A DNA stretch of 64,000 nucleotides, taken from NCBI RefSeq assembly GCF_024802625.1, contig NZ_CP103371.1:1116001-1180000 (forward strand). The letters are read 5' to 3'. Under the pieces are notes generated by a model. That model searched no databases and was not told the origin of the DNA. It saw only the letters and a list, made by a program, of their open reading frames with translations. A program made the translations under genes and the position numbers. Positions 17,760 to 25,915 of this stretch are shown here, piece after piece (position 1 is the stretch's first letter; every line of letters starts with the position of its first letter). The stretch is from Massilia sp. H6 (GTDB taxonomy: Bacteria; Pseudomonadota; Gammaproteobacteria; Burkholderiales; Burkholderiaceae_D).

Positions 17760-18977
17760 ATGATCCCTCCGGCTTCTCCGATCCTGGCGCGCAGCGCCGC
17801 CATCAACCCCAAGCCGCTCGCGCTGTCGCTGGTCTTCATCGTGCTGGGCGCCTGGTACCTGGCGCAGGCCGCCAGCTGGCGCCAGTCGGCCTTGTTCGTG
17901 GTCGGCGCGCTGCTCGGGCTCGCGCTCTACCATGCGGCCTTCGGCTTCACGTCGGCGTGGCGGGTCTTTATCGCGGACGGGCGCGGCGCCGGGTTGCGCG
18001 CGCAGATGCTGATGCTGGCGGTGGGGGTGGCGCTGTTCTTTCCGGCGCTGGCGGTGGGCTCGCTGTTCGGGACCCCGGTCAGTGGGCTGGTCTCGCCTGC
18101 CGGCACCTCGGTGATCGTGGGCGCCTTTATCTTCGGCATCGGCATGCAGCTTGGCGGCGGCTGCGCTTCGGGCACGCTGTACACGGTCGGCGGCGGCAGC
18201 ACGCGCATGATCGTCACGCTGATCTTCTTTATCGTCGGGTCGGTGATCGGCACCGCCTACATGCCGTTCTGGACCTCGTTGCCGCAGCTGGCGCCGATCT
18301 CGATGGTGAGCTCGCTGGGACTGGCGCCAGCGCTGGCGCTGAACTGGGGCATCTTCGCGCTGATCGCGGTCGTCACCATCGTGGTCGAAAAACGCCGCCA
18401 CGGGCAACTGGTCGCCGCGCACGTGCAGCCGCCGCATGCGTCGCCGTGGCTGCACGGCCCGTGGCCGCTGGCGGCCGGCGCGCTGGCGCTGGTGCTGCTT
18501 AATTTCGCGACGCTGGCGCTGTCGGGCAAGCCCTGGGGTGTCACCTCGGCATTCGCGCTGTGGGGCGCCAAGGCGGCGGCGGGTATCGGCATCGACACCG
18601 CGAGCTGGGCCTACTGGTCGACCAAGGCGAATGCCGCGGCACTGGCCGCGCCGATCACGCAGGACAAGACTTCGGTGATGGATATCGGCATCGTGCTCGG
18701 TGCGATGGCGGCGGCGGCGCTGGCAGGGCGCTACGCACCGGTGTGGCGCTTGCCGCGGCGCTCGCTGGTGGCGGCGGTGGTGGGCGGCCTGCTGCTTGGC
18801 TTCGGCGCGCGCCTGGCCTATGGCTGCAACATTGGCGCCTACTTCAGCGGCATCGTGTCGGGCAGCCTGCATGGCTGGCTGTGGCTGGTGGCGGCCTTTA
18901 TCGGCAATGTCGCCGGCACCCGATTGCGGCCGCTGTTCGGGCTCGAGGTCGAACGGCTCAAGCCGACCGCCTGCTAA
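17760..18977 (+). CDS. YeeE/YedE family transporter
   Basis: A 405-aa membrane protein with about ten helices and the internal two-fold repeat of the YeeE/YedE (TsuA) family. Each half carries the signature Cys: Cys135 in GGGCASGTLYTVGGG and Cys356 in LAYGCNIGAYFSG. In characterised members these cysteines relay thiosulfate across the membrane; other members have been linked to selenium compounds. No TusA/SirA-like gene is adjacent here. ATG 17760 is chosen; an upstream extension to 17655 would add a charged, non-conserved tail. Confidence 0.88.
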   Translation: MIPPASPILARSAAINPKPLALSLVFIVLGAWYLAQAASWRQSALFVVGALLGLALYHAAFGFTSAWRVFIADGRGAGLRAQMLMLAVGVALFFPALAVGSLFGTPVSGLVSPAGTSVIVGAFIFGIGMQLGGGCASGTLYTVGGGSTRMIVTLIFFIVGSVIGTAYMPFWTSLPQLAPISMVSSLGLAPALALNWGIFALIAVVTIVVEKRRHGQLVAAHVQPPHASPWLHGPWPLAAGALALVLLNFATLALSGKPWGVTSAFALWGAKAAAGIGIDTASWAYWSTKANAAALAAPITQDKTSVMDIGIVLGAMAAAALAGRYAPVWRLPRRSLVAAVVGGLLLGFGARLAYGCNIGAYFSGIVSGSLHGWLWLVAAFIGNVAGTRLRPLFGLEVERLKPTAC

Positions 18978-18988
18978 GACGAGTGCAA

Positions 18989-19009
18989 GCGCCTGGCCGC
19001 GCCAGGCGC
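18989..19009. terminator. Hairpin between convergent genes
   Basis: GCGCCTGG-CCGCG-CCAGGCGC forms a perfect 8-bp stem with a 5-nt loop, 12 bp after the YeeE/YedE gene and just before the end of the CorC-type gene. It lacks a long T-run but is well placed to end both transcripts. Confidence 0.5.
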
Positions 19010-19011
19010 CA

Positions 19012-20352
19012 TCATTCGTGGTTGTCGTCGTCCTCGGCGCGCTCGCGGCGAGGGTAGACCTTGACCAGCAGGATGCGCGGCCCGTTCATTTTCTTGACCA
19101 CCACGTCGAAGTGCGGAAACTCGATGCGCTGGCCCTGCTTGGGGATGTCGCCCAGTTTTTCCATCAAGAGGCCACCGACCGATTCAACATCGTCCAGGCC
19201 CATCTCTTCGTTGTCGATGTCGATCCCGAGCACGCGCTCGAGCGAGAAGATCGGCAGGCTGGCCTTGCCGATCCAGGTGCCGTCGGCCTGCTTGAGCCAG
19301 TCGTTCTCGTTCATGCGGAATTCGTCGCGGATCTCGCCGACCATGGCGCCGAGCAGGTTGTCGAGCGTGATGAAGCCAACCGGGCGCTTGCCCTTTTCGC
19401 CGATCAGGGCGAAATGCGGCGCGCCGCTGCGAAAACGCCGGAAGATGTCCTGCGCCGGAGTGCGCGCCGAGATCGTCTCGACCGGGCGCAGGTGCTGCTT
19501 CAGGTCGCTGACCGGGCGGCCGGCCTGCTGGGCGAAGAACAGGTCTTTCAGGTGGATCACGCCCAGCACTTCTTCGCCATCTTCATCGAAATACGGGTAG
19601 CGCGAAAAGCGGTTGCGGCGTACCGTTTCCATGTTTTCCTCGAAGCTGCGACTCGCATACAGCGCGCTGACCTCGTTGATCGGGCGCATCAGATCGGATA
19701 CCGCCAGCTGGCTGAAGTCGAGCGACTGGGCCAGGATATTACGCTCGTCGGTGGTGAACTTCTCGCCCGGCGTGCTGGTGCGCAGGATCAGTTTCAATTC
19801 TTCCGTGGAGTAGTGGGTGTCATGGCCTCCGGCGCCGGCCAGGCCGGCTATGCGCAGCACCAGGTTGGCGCTGGCGTTGAGCACCGCAATGGCCGGGTAC
19901 ATCGACCAGTAGAACGCATACAGCGGAATCGCGGTCCACAGGGCCACCACTTCGGGCAGGCGGATCGCCAGCGTCTTGGGGGCCAGCTCGCCGACCACGA
20001 TGTGCAAGAAAGAAATGACCGAGAAGGCGACCACGAAGGAAACGCCATGGATCAGTTCGGGGGAGCTCACGCCCAGCATCGCGAATAGCGGCTCGAGCAG
20101 GCTGGCAAAGGCCGGCTCGCCCACCCAGCCCAGGCCCAGCGAGGCCAGGGTGATGCCGAGCTGGCAGGCCGAGAGGTAGGCATCGAGCTGGCCATGGACC
20201 TTGCCCAGGATGCGTCCGCGCAAGCCGCTGGTCTTGGCGATGGCGCGTACGCGCGTCTTGCGCAGCGTGACAATGCTGAATTCCGCCGCCACGTAGAAGC
20301 CGTTCAGCGCCACCAGGAACAGGGCAAGACCGAGAAATAAAAAGTTTTCCAT
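19012..20352 (-). CDS. HlyC/CorC family transporter (DUF21, CBS pair, CorC_HlyC domain)
   Basis: A 446-aa protein of the CNNM/CorC family. The N-terminal DUF21 membrane domain (about residues 1-190) starts FLFLGLALFLVALNGFYVAAEF, two CBS domains follow (about 200-335), and a C-terminal CorC_HlyC transporter-associated domain (about 355-440) closes the protein. Homologues move or regulate magnesium, sometimes with cobalt resistance. ATG 20352 is preferred to the TTG at 20379, which would add nine non-conserved residues. It lies 57 bp downstream of nhaR on the same strand. Confidence 0.9.
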   Translation of the reverse strand: MENFLFLGLALFLVALNGFYVAAEFSIVTLRKTRVRAIAKTSGLRGRILGKVHGQLDAYLSACQLGITLASLGLGWVGEPAFASLLEPLFAMLGVSSPELIHGVSFVVAFSVISFLHIVVGELAPKTLAIRLPEVVALWTAIPLYAFYWSMYPAIAVLNASANLVLRIAGLAGAGGHDTHYSTEELKLILRTSTPGEKFTTDERNILAQSLDFSQLAVSDLMRPINEVSALYASRSFEENMETVRRNRFSRYPYFDEDGEEVLGVIHLKDLFFAQQAGRPVSDLKQHLRPVETISARTPAQDIFRRFRSGAPHFALIGEKGKRPVGFITLDNLLGAMVGEIRDEFRMNENDWLKQADGTWIGKASLPIFSLERVLGIDIDNEEMGLDDVESVGGLLMEKLGDIPKQGQRIEFPHFDVVVKKMNGPRILLVKVYPRRERAEDDDNHE

Positions 20353-20408
20353 TGAAGAGAGTGAAGTAAAAAAAGGCAATGCCGACCGGCATTGTACAGC
20401 TCACCAGC

Positions 20409-21317
20409 TTACGATCCGGCCAGCACGCCCTTGTGGGCCGCCGAGAGAATGGCTTCGACGGCCGGATGCTTGATCTTGCGTTCGTTCGAAACGGCGTAGA
20501 AGTGCTCGCGCACTTGCGGCACGCGGCCGATGAGCAGCGCGCCGAATTGTTCTTCGATATCATGGGCCAGGGCCGCCGGGGCAAAGAACAGGCCCAGGCC
20601 GCGCCGTCCGAAGGTGGTGAGCAGGGCGTTGTCTTCGAATTCGCCGACCACGTCCGGGCGCACGCCCTGCAGCTCGAACCATTCGTCGATCTTGCCGCGC
20701 AAGGCATTATTGCGTGTTGGCAGCAGGAACGGCGCGCCGTTCAGCGACCGCGGAAAATCGCGGCCGTGCGCCGCGGCGAGCGCTGGCGCACCGACCACGA
20801 TGGTCTCGCTGTCCGATAATAGGTGGCTGAACACGCGCAAGGTCGTGCCCGAACGTACGGCGCGGTCGGTCAGCACCACATCGAGCTTGTGCAGGGCCAG
20901 GTCGGCCAGCAATTCGTCGAATTCGCCCTCGTAGCACACCAGCCGTACCGGGCGTGCAAGCTGCGTGGCGATCTCCAGCAGCCGATAGGCGGTAAGCTTT
21001 GGCAGCGAGTCGGAAATGCCGACCGTCAGGCGGATGCGGGTACTGTCCGATTCGGCCATGGCTTCCTGCATCTGCTCGCCGAGCAAAAAGATCTGGTCGG
21101 CATACGATAGCGCCGTGCGGCCAGCCTCGGTCAGGTTCATGCGCCGGCCTTGCTGGGCGAACAGGGCCCGGCCCATCGCCTGCTCGAGCTGGGAAAGCTG
21201 GGTGCTGACAGTCTGGATTGCCAGGCCCAGGCGCTCGGCCGCGCGCGTGATGCTGCCTTCCTTGGCCACCACCCAGAAATAGTAAAGATGGCGAAAGTTC
21301 GGAGGGGTATGATTCAT
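20409..21317 (-). CDS. nhaR: LysR-family transcriptional activator, NhaR type
   Basis: A 302-aa LysR regulator. The winged helix-turn-helix spans about residues 8-65 (NFRHLYYFWVVAKEGSITRA, ERLGLAIQTVSTQLSQLE), and the effector-binding domain follows with the NhaR-like SDSLPKLTAYRLLE stretch. E. coli NhaR activates the sodium/proton antiporter gene nhaA in response to sodium. No nhaA is nearby. Instead the gene is divergent from the DUF475-TerD operon with only about 100 bp between, the usual place for a LysR target. Control of that operon is inference. Confidence 0.9.
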   Translation of the reverse strand: MNHTPPNFRHLYYFWVVAKEGSITRAAERLGLAIQTVSTQLSQLEQAMGRALFAQQGRRMNLTEAGRTALSYADQIFLLGEQMQEAMAESDSTRIRLTVGISDSLPKLTAYRLLEIATQLARPVRLVCYEGEFDELLADLALHKLDVVLTDRAVRSGTTLRVFSHLLSDSETIVVGAPALAAAHGRDFPRSLNGAPFLLPTRNNALRGKIDEWFELQGVRPDVVGEFEDNALLTTFGRRGLGLFFAPAALAHDIEEQFGALLIGRVPQVREHFYAVSNERKIKHPAVEAILSAAHKGVLAGS

Positions 21318-21318
21318 C

Positions 21319-21356
21319 TCTTCGGTTTTTATGAAGTAATTCTTCGATTATCTTCG
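21319..21356. promoter_or_regulatory. TCTTCG direct repeats in the nhaR/DUF475 intergenic region
   Basis: TCTTCG occurs at 21319, 21341 and 21351, spaced 22 and 10 bp, near whole helical turns. The middle copy also forms GAAG-TAATT-CTTC (21333-21345). These are candidate contacts for the divergent LysR regulator. No clear promoter hexamers could be fixed. Confidence 0.35.
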
Positions 21357-21418
21357 CTTTTTCAATATCTTGTCTTGGTTTACACTGTTTGACTAATTAC
21401 CTAACGGGGGAAATAAAA

Positions 21419-21454
21419 ATGATTCAATTTGGCAAGTGGGGAAATCACGCATGA
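21419..21454 (+). CDS. 11-aa leader peptide overlapping the DUF475 start
   Basis: ATG at 21419 is preceded by a strong ACGGGGGA ribosome site (21404-21411) and encodes MIQFGKWGNHA. Its TGA stop (21452-21454) overlaps the ATG of the DUF475 gene (21451) as ATGA. The DUF475 ATG itself has only the weaker GTGGGG upstream. This suggests translational coupling: ribosomes load at the leader and re-initiate at DUF475. Whether the peptide senses anything is unknown; it shows no run of one amino acid as in classical attenuators. Confidence 0.55.
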   Translation: MIQFGKWGNHA

Positions 21455-22506
21455 AGCACTTTACCTGGTCTTTCGTTGTCACTGCCGTCTGTCTGGCACT
21501 GGCGGGCTGGTGGGGGTACAGCAACGCCGGTATCTCCGGCATGCTGACCGCAGTCGGCGTGGCCGCCATCCTGTCGGTGATGGAAGTGTCGCTGTCGTTC
21601 GACAATGCCGTGGTGAACGCCTCGGTCTTGAAGGGCTGGAATGAATTCTGGCTCAAGCTGTTCCTGGGCCTGGGCATGATCATTGCCGTGTTCGGCATGC
21701 GCCTGGTGTTCCCGCTGGTGATCGTCGCGGTCGCGGCCGACCTTGGCATCATGGAAGTCTGGAACCTGGCACTGACCGATCCAAAAGGCTTCTCGTCGCA
21801 CCTGACCAACCACCATGCGGAAGTAGCGGCCTTCGGCGGCATGTTCCTGCTGCTGGTGTTCCTGAATTTCTTGCTCGACGATGAGAAAGAAGCGCACTGG
21901 CTCGGCAACTTCGAGCGCAAGCTCGGCTCGCTCGGCAAGGTCTCGTCGATCGCGGTGCTGGTTGCCCTGGGCACATTGATGTTCGCCATGGGCTGGGTCG
22001 AAGAAGCGCAGAAGATGGTGGTGTTGATGGCTGGCCTGTGGGGCATCCTGGTGTACATCGGTGTCGACATGATCAGCGGCCTGCTCGAAAAGAGCGAGTC
22101 CGACGAAAGCAGCAATGTGGGCAGCATGGTCAAGAGCGGCGGTATCGGCGGCTTCCTGTACCTTGAGGTGCTTGACGCGTCGTTCAGCTTCGACGGCGTG
22201 ATCGGCGCCTTCGCGATCACCCAGGATGTCGTGATCATCATGCTGGGCCTGGCCATCGGCGCGATGTTCGTGCGTTCGATGACGGTCTACCTGGTTCGCC
22301 AGGGCACGCTGGACGAATATGTCTACCTCGAGCACGGCGCGCACTACGCGATCGGCATCCTGGCCGTGATCATGCTGGTGAGTATGAAGTACCACGTGCC
22401 TGAGCTGTTCACTGGCCTGATTGGCGTGGCCTTCATCGTGGCTTCGCTGTGGAGCTCGCTGCAGTACAAGAAGAAGCACGCGGCTCTCGAAGAAAAACTG
22501 GCATAA
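21451..22506 (+). CDS. DUF475 family membrane protein (TerC-like)
   Basis: A 351-aa protein with about nine membrane helices. Two related intramembrane motifs occur, EVSLSFDNAVVNA near residue 45-57 and LDASFSFDGVIGAFA in the second half, the acidic S-F-D pattern of the TerC/DUF475 superfamily. TerC-type proteins are tied to metal export and tellurite or manganese stress. A soluble loop with EKSESDESSN lies mid-protein. It is the first full gene of a four-gene run with two TerD genes and an AIM24 gene, all in one direction, divergent from nhaR. ATG 21451 is used; a GTG at 21436 is also in frame. Confidence 0.9.
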   Translation: MKHFTWSFVVTAVCLALAGWWGYSNAGISGMLTAVGVAAILSVMEVSLSFDNAVVNASVLKGWNEFWLKLFLGLGMIIAVFGMRLVFPLVIVAVAADLGIMEVWNLALTDPKGFSSHLTNHHAEVAAFGGMFLLLVFLNFLLDDEKEAHWLGNFERKLGSLGKVSSIAVLVALGTLMFAMGWVEEAQKMVVLMAGLWGILVYIGVDMISGLLEKSESDESSNVGSMVKSGGIGGFLYLEVLDASFSFDGVIGAFAITQDVVIIMLGLAIGAMFVRSMTVYLVRQGTLDEYVYLEHGAHYAIGILAVIMLVSMKYHVPELFTGLIGVAFIVASLWSSLQYKKKHAALEEKLA

Positions 22507-22559
22507 GCAGGTGGGGCGTCCACATGGTGCGCCCCTGACGAACCGCACGGCGAGTGGCA

Positions 22560-22594
22560 GAACACCAGCTTGCTGTGCGTCTACCCCGGTGTTC
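22560..22594 (+). other. Hairpin in the DUF475-terD gap
   Basis: GAACACC (22560-22566) pairs with GGTGTTC (22588-22594) over a 21-nt loop, and an 11-bp palindrome AAGTAGTACTT follows (22597-22607) just before the terD ribosome site TAGGAGA. The 120-bp gap could hold a secondary promoter, operator or mRNA-processing structure. Confidence 0.4.
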
Positions 22595-22626
22595 ACAAGT
22601 AGTACTTATTTAGGAGAGTCACAATC

Positions 22627-23202
22627 ATGGCAATCAGTCTGCAAAAAGGCGGCAACGTCAACCTGTCGAAAGAAGCTCCTGGCCTGACCCGACTAAAGGT
22701 CGGCCTCGGTTGGGACACCCGCGCCACCGATGGCGCTGCGTTCGACCTCGACGGCGCGGTATTCCTGCTCAATGCCTCGGGCAAGGTACGCTCGGATAGC
22801 GACTTCATCTTCTACAATAACCTGAAATCGACCGACGGTTCCGTGGTCCACTCGGGCGACAACCTGACCGGCGAAGGCGAAGGCGACGACGAAAGCGTGT
22901 CGATCGACCTGTCCAAGGTGCCGGCCGATATCGACAAGATCGTACTGGGCGTGACCATCCACGACGGCGAAACACGCCGCCAGAACTTCGGCATGGTCGG
23001 CAAGGCCTTCATCCGCTGCGTCAATGCCGGCAACGACAGCGAAATCGCCCGCTATGACCTGTCCGAAGACAGCTCGACCGAAGCGGCGATGATCTTCGGC
23101 GAGGTGTACCGCAACGGCGCCGACTGGAAATTCCGCGCGATCGGCCAGGGCTACGCGGGGGGCCTCGGACCACTCGCCAGGAACTACGGCGTCAACGTAT
23201 AA
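22627..23202 (+). CDS. TerD family protein
   Basis: A 191-aa TerD-domain protein of normal length. Hallmarks are the N-terminal [20 protein letters not shown] (26-32), FDLDGA (39-44) and the acidic calcium-binding loop [13 protein letters not shown] (77-89). TerD domains bind two calcium ions and act in chemical stress, phage and colicin resistance in ter systems, often near membrane TerC-type partners. It follows the DUF475 gene by 120 bp with a TAGGAGA ribosome site. Confidence 0.94.
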   Translation: MAISLQKGGNVNLSKEAPGLTRLKVGLGWDTRATDGAAFDLDGAVFLLNASGKVRSDSDFIFYNNLKSTDGSVVHSGDNLTGEGEGDDESVSIDLSKVPADIDKIVLGVTIHDGETRRQNFGMVGKAFIRCVNAGNDSEIARYDLSEDSSTEAAMIFGEVYRNGADWKFRAIGQGYAGGLGPLARNYGVNV

Positions 23203-23211
23203 CTATCAACC

Positions 23212-23239
23212 GCTGCCCGCGCCGCAAGGTGCGGGCAGC
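23212..23239 (+). other. 9-bp inverted repeat between terD and the AIM24 gene
   Basis: GCTGCCCGC (23212-23220) and GCGGGCAGC (23231-23239) flank a 10-nt loop, forming a strong intercistronic RNA hairpin 10 bp after the terD stop. There is no T-run. It may protect the upstream message or reduce read-through. Confidence 0.55.
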
Positions 23240-23262
23240 AGGTCGCACACCAGGGAGTCCAA

Positions 23263-23958
23263 ATGCCAGTATTTACCGTGACCGGGGATGTCGATCCCTT
23301 CCTGCATGTCTCGATGCGACGCGGCGAAACCATCTATTGCGAGTCCGATGCAATGGTCATGATGGAATCGACGCTCGACCTGAAGGGCAAGATGAAGGGG
23401 GGCCTGGGTAGCGCACTGATGCGCACCTTCGCCAACGGCGAATCGTTCTTCCAGCAGCACATCGAGGCTACGCGTGGCGATGGCGACTGCCTGCTTTCGC
23501 CAACCCTGCCGGGTGCGATGCAGGTGGTCGACGTCGGTCCGAACAACTACATCATCAGCGACGGCGCGTTCGTCGCGGCGACCAACGGCGTCGAGCTCAA
23601 GGTCCGTACCCAAAGCCTGGGCAATGCCCTGTTCGCGCAAAGCGGCGGTTTCTTCGTCACCGAAACGGGCGGCAGCGGGCAAGTGGTGGTGTCGGGATTC
23701 GGGTCGATGTCGATGCTGGATGTGGAGCCGGGCAAGGACGCGATCATCGACAACGCCCACGTGGTGTGCTGGGACAGCACGCTGCGCTACGAAATCTCGA
23801 TCACGACCGGCACCAGCGGCGGTTTCCTGGGCAACCTGATCAACAGCCAGACCAGCGGCGAGGGCATGGTATTGCGCTTCTCGGGCAAAGGAAAGGTCTA
23901 CGTATGTTCGCGCAACCGCAATGCATTCAAAGCCTGGATGCAACAGCCAGCGCGCTAA
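23263..23958 (+). CDS. AIM24/TIGR00266 family protein
   Basis: A 231-aa protein of the TIGR00266/AIM24 family. The double-psi-like beta domain shows MRRGETIYCESDAMVMM near residue 18, the SGGFFVTETGGSGQVVVSGFG centre and the GGFLGNLINSQTSGEGMVLRF C-terminal block. The bacterial role is unsettled; family members recur beside TerD and other ter genes. Gaps of 60 bp to the first terD and 12 bp to the second place it within the operon. Confidence 0.9.
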   Translation: MPVFTVTGDVDPFLHVSMRRGETIYCESDAMVMMESTLDLKGKMKGGLGSALMRTFANGESFFQQHIEATRGDGDCLLSPTLPGAMQVVDVGPNNYIISDGAFVAATNGVELKVRTQSLGNALFAQSGGFFVTETGGSGQVVVSGFGSMSMLDVEPGKDAIIDNAHVVCWDSTLRYEISITTGTSGGFLGNLINSQTSGEGMVLRFSGKGKVYVCSRNRNAFKAWMQQPAR

Positions 23959-23970
23959 AGGAGAAAATGT

Positions 23971-24555
23971 ATGTCAGTTAATCTGCAAAAAGGCCAGAAG
24001 ATCTCGCTCGACAAGGAAGCCGGCGGCGCCCTGTCGCGCGTGACCATGGGCCTGGGCTGGGACGTGGCCAAGTCGAAGGGCTTCTTCGGCTTTGGCGGCG
24101 GCCAGGGCGCCGCGGTCGACCTCGACGCATCGGTCGTGATGTTCGACGAATCGAACCGCGTGGTCGATACGGTCTGGTTCCGCCAGCTCAAGAGCAAGGA
24201 TGGCAGCATCACCCATACCGGCGACAACCGCACCGGCGCCGGCGACGGCGACGACGAGCAGATCACGGTCGATTTGTCGAGCGTGCCTGGCACGGTGAAG
24301 TCGCTGGTCTTTACGGTGAATAGCTTCACCGGCCAGAACTTCTCGACCGTCGAAAACGCCTACTGCCGCCTGCTCAATGCGAGCAACAACCAGGAAGTGG
24401 CGCGCTTTAACCTGTCGGTGCAGGGTTCGCACACGGCGCAGATCATGGCCAAGCTGTACCGCCATGGGGGCGAATGGAAGATGCACGCGATCGGCGAAAA
24501 CGGCTCCGGCCGCACCTTCGACGACCTGATGCCGTTGATTACGCCGCATCTGTAA
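23971..24555 (+). CDS. TerD family protein (second copy)
   Basis: A 194-aa TerD-domain protein with GLGWD (27-31), VDLDAS (49-54) and the calcium loop GDNRTGAGDGDDE (84-96). It differs from the first copy by a Gly/Phe-rich insert GFFGFGGGQG (37-46) and a divergent C-terminus. The two are therefore old paralogues rather than a recent duplication, and probably non-redundant or heteromeric. It is the last gene of the run and is followed by a strong terminator. Confidence 0.94.
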   Translation: MSVNLQKGQKISLDKEAGGALSRVTMGLGWDVAKSKGFFGFGGGQGAAVDLDASVVMFDESNRVVDTVWFRQLKSKDGSITHTGDNRTGAGDGDDEQITVDLSSVPGTVKSLVFTVNSFTGQNFSTVENAYCRLLNASNNQEVARFNLSVQGSHTAQIMAKLYRHGGEWKMHAIGENGSGRTFDDLMPLITPHL

Positions 24556-24571
24556 TTTGTTGTAAATTTAG

Positions 24572-24601
24572 AAAGAGCCGGGCTTGCCCGGCTCTTTTTT
24601 T
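24572..24601 (+). terminator. Rho-independent terminator of the TerD operon
   Basis: An 11-bp perfect stem, AAAGAGCCGGG/CCCGGCTCTTT, with a CTTG loop and a seven-T tail, 16 bp after the last terD stop. One of the clearest intrinsic terminators in the window. Confidence 0.92.
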
Positions 24602-24698
24602 CGCCAACCCGCGCTGTGAGCGCCAGCCCGGGCATCGCTCGCCAGCGACCGCCGCCCACCCGCACTGCATGAACTGCTCCGTTCCCTGAGCAAACAGC

Positions 24699-24743
24699 TT
24701 GACAGTCGAACACCGCAGAGTTACTGTATTAGTCACCTAATAC
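24699..24743 (+). promoter_or_regulatory. Promoter with YtrA-type operator palindrome
   Basis: TTGACA (24699-24704) and TACTGT (24722-24727) are spaced by 17 bp. A perfect palindrome GTATTAG-TCAC-CTAATAC (24726-24743) begins inside the -10 and covers the expected start site, about 30 bp before the GntR gene. A repressor bound there would block RNA polymerase, so autoregulation of the GntR-ABC operon is strongly suggested. Confidence 0.78.
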
Positions 24744-24773
24744 ACAAATACAAAGCTCCGCGCTTATCAGCCC

Positions 24774-25169
24774 ATGCCAACCCAAACTCCGCAGCTGTTT
24801 TCGATCACGCCCGGCTCGGCCGAGCCGATCTATCGCCAGCTGATCGAACAGGTTCGCCGCCTCGTGGCGGGCGGCCAGATGGCGCCGGGCGACGCACTGC
24901 CGTCGGTGCGCGACGTCGCCCAGGCGCTGGCCGTGAACCCGATGACCGTTTCCAAGGCCTATGGCCTGCTCGAAGTCGAAGGGCTGGTCGCGCGCCGCCG
25001 CGGCCTGGGAATGATCGTTGCCGACCGCCCGCGCACGGGGCAGGGCGGCGGGCGCGAAGCGCTGCTGCGTCCCACCCTGGAGCGCGCGGCGCGCGAGGCG
25101 CGCGAACTCGAACTCGATCCCGACACTGTCATTACCCTGTTCACCCACATCCTGAAGGAAGCATCGTGA
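24774..25169 (+). CDS. GntR family regulator, YtrA subfamily
   Basis: A 131-aa GntR regulator. It has an N-terminal winged helix (IYRQLIEQVRRLVAGGQM, LPSVRDVAQALAVNPMTVSK, LLEVEGLVARRRGLGM) and only a short C-terminal dimerisation tail, the layout of the YtrA subfamily. YtrA regulators normally repress their own operon, which encodes ABC transporters, through a short palindrome near the promoter, as seen here. The stop overlaps the start of the ABC ATPase gene by 4 bp. Confidence 0.9.
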   Translation: MPTQTPQLFSITPGSAEPIYRQLIEQVRRLVAGGQMAPGDALPSVRDVAQALAVNPMTVSKAYGLLEVEGLVARRRGLGMIVADRPRTGQGGGREALLRPTLERAAREARELELDPDTVITLFTHILKEAS

Positions 25170-25915
25170 CCGCACCCTCCATCGATATGCGCGACGTATC
25201 CAAGCATTTCGGCAGCGCCATCGTCCTCAATAGCCTCGACTGGGAAATCCGGCAGGGCCAGGTCATCGGCCTGCTGGGGCGTAACGGCGCCGGCAAGTCG
25301 ACGCTGATCGAATGCCTGCTCGGCCTGCGCGAGCCCGACGGCGGCCGCGTGCGACTGTTCGGCCAGGATGTGGCTGCGCTGTCCGACGCCAACCGCGCCC
25401 GTATCGGCTACGTGCCGCAGAAATCGGGGCTGTTCGAATGGATGACGCCGCTTCAGCTGCTGGACTATTTCAAGGCCATGTACCCGCGCTGGAACACGGT
25501 CAAGGTCGACGCCTTGCTCGAACGCTGGGGTTTCAATGTGCTGATGCTGAACACGCCGATCGGCAGGCTGTCGGGCGGCGAGCAGCAGCGCCTGTCCATC
25601 ATTCGCGCCCTGGCGCACGATCCGGAACTGCTGGTGCTGGACGAGCCGGTGTCGGCCCTGGACCCGGCCGGGCGCCGGTCCTTTCTGGCCGAACTGGTCG
25701 ATGGCGTGATCGAGCGCGGCACCACGGTGCTGTTCTCGACCCACATCCTGACCGACCTCGAACGGGTGGCGCTGGACGTGGCTTTCCTGAAAGACGGCCG
25801 CATCGCGCTGCAAGGCCCGCTCGACGAACTGCTGGAAGGCGCGCGCGGCGCACTGGGAGGCCAGCGCGCCGCCCCGGTAAGCCTGGAAGACCTGTTCATC
25901 AAGGTGACGCAATGA
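25166..25915 (+). CDS. ABC transporter ATP-binding protein
   Basis: A 249-aa ATPase with Walker A GRNGAGKST (38-46), signature LSGGEQ (135-140), Walker B LLVLDEP (155-161) and the H-loop His193. It resembles the YtrB/YtrE and BcrA-like exporters that accompany YtrA regulators. Its GTG start at 25166 overlaps the regulator stop, and its stop overlaps the following membrane gene, so all three are translationally coupled. Substrate unknown; antibiotic or envelope-stress export is the usual theme of the subfamily. Confidence 0.9.
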   Translation: MTAPSIDMRDVSKHFGSAIVLNSLDWEIRQGQVIGLLGRNGAGKSTLIECLLGLREPDGGRVRLFGQDVAALSDANRARIGYVPQKSGLFEWMTPLQLLDYFKAMYPRWNTVKVDALLERWGFNVLMLNTPIGRLSGGEQQRLSIIRALAHDPELLVLDEPVSALDPAGRRSFLAELVDGVIERGTTVLFSTHILTDLERVALDVAFLKDGRIALQGPLDELLEGARGALGGQRAAPVSLEDLFIKVTQ

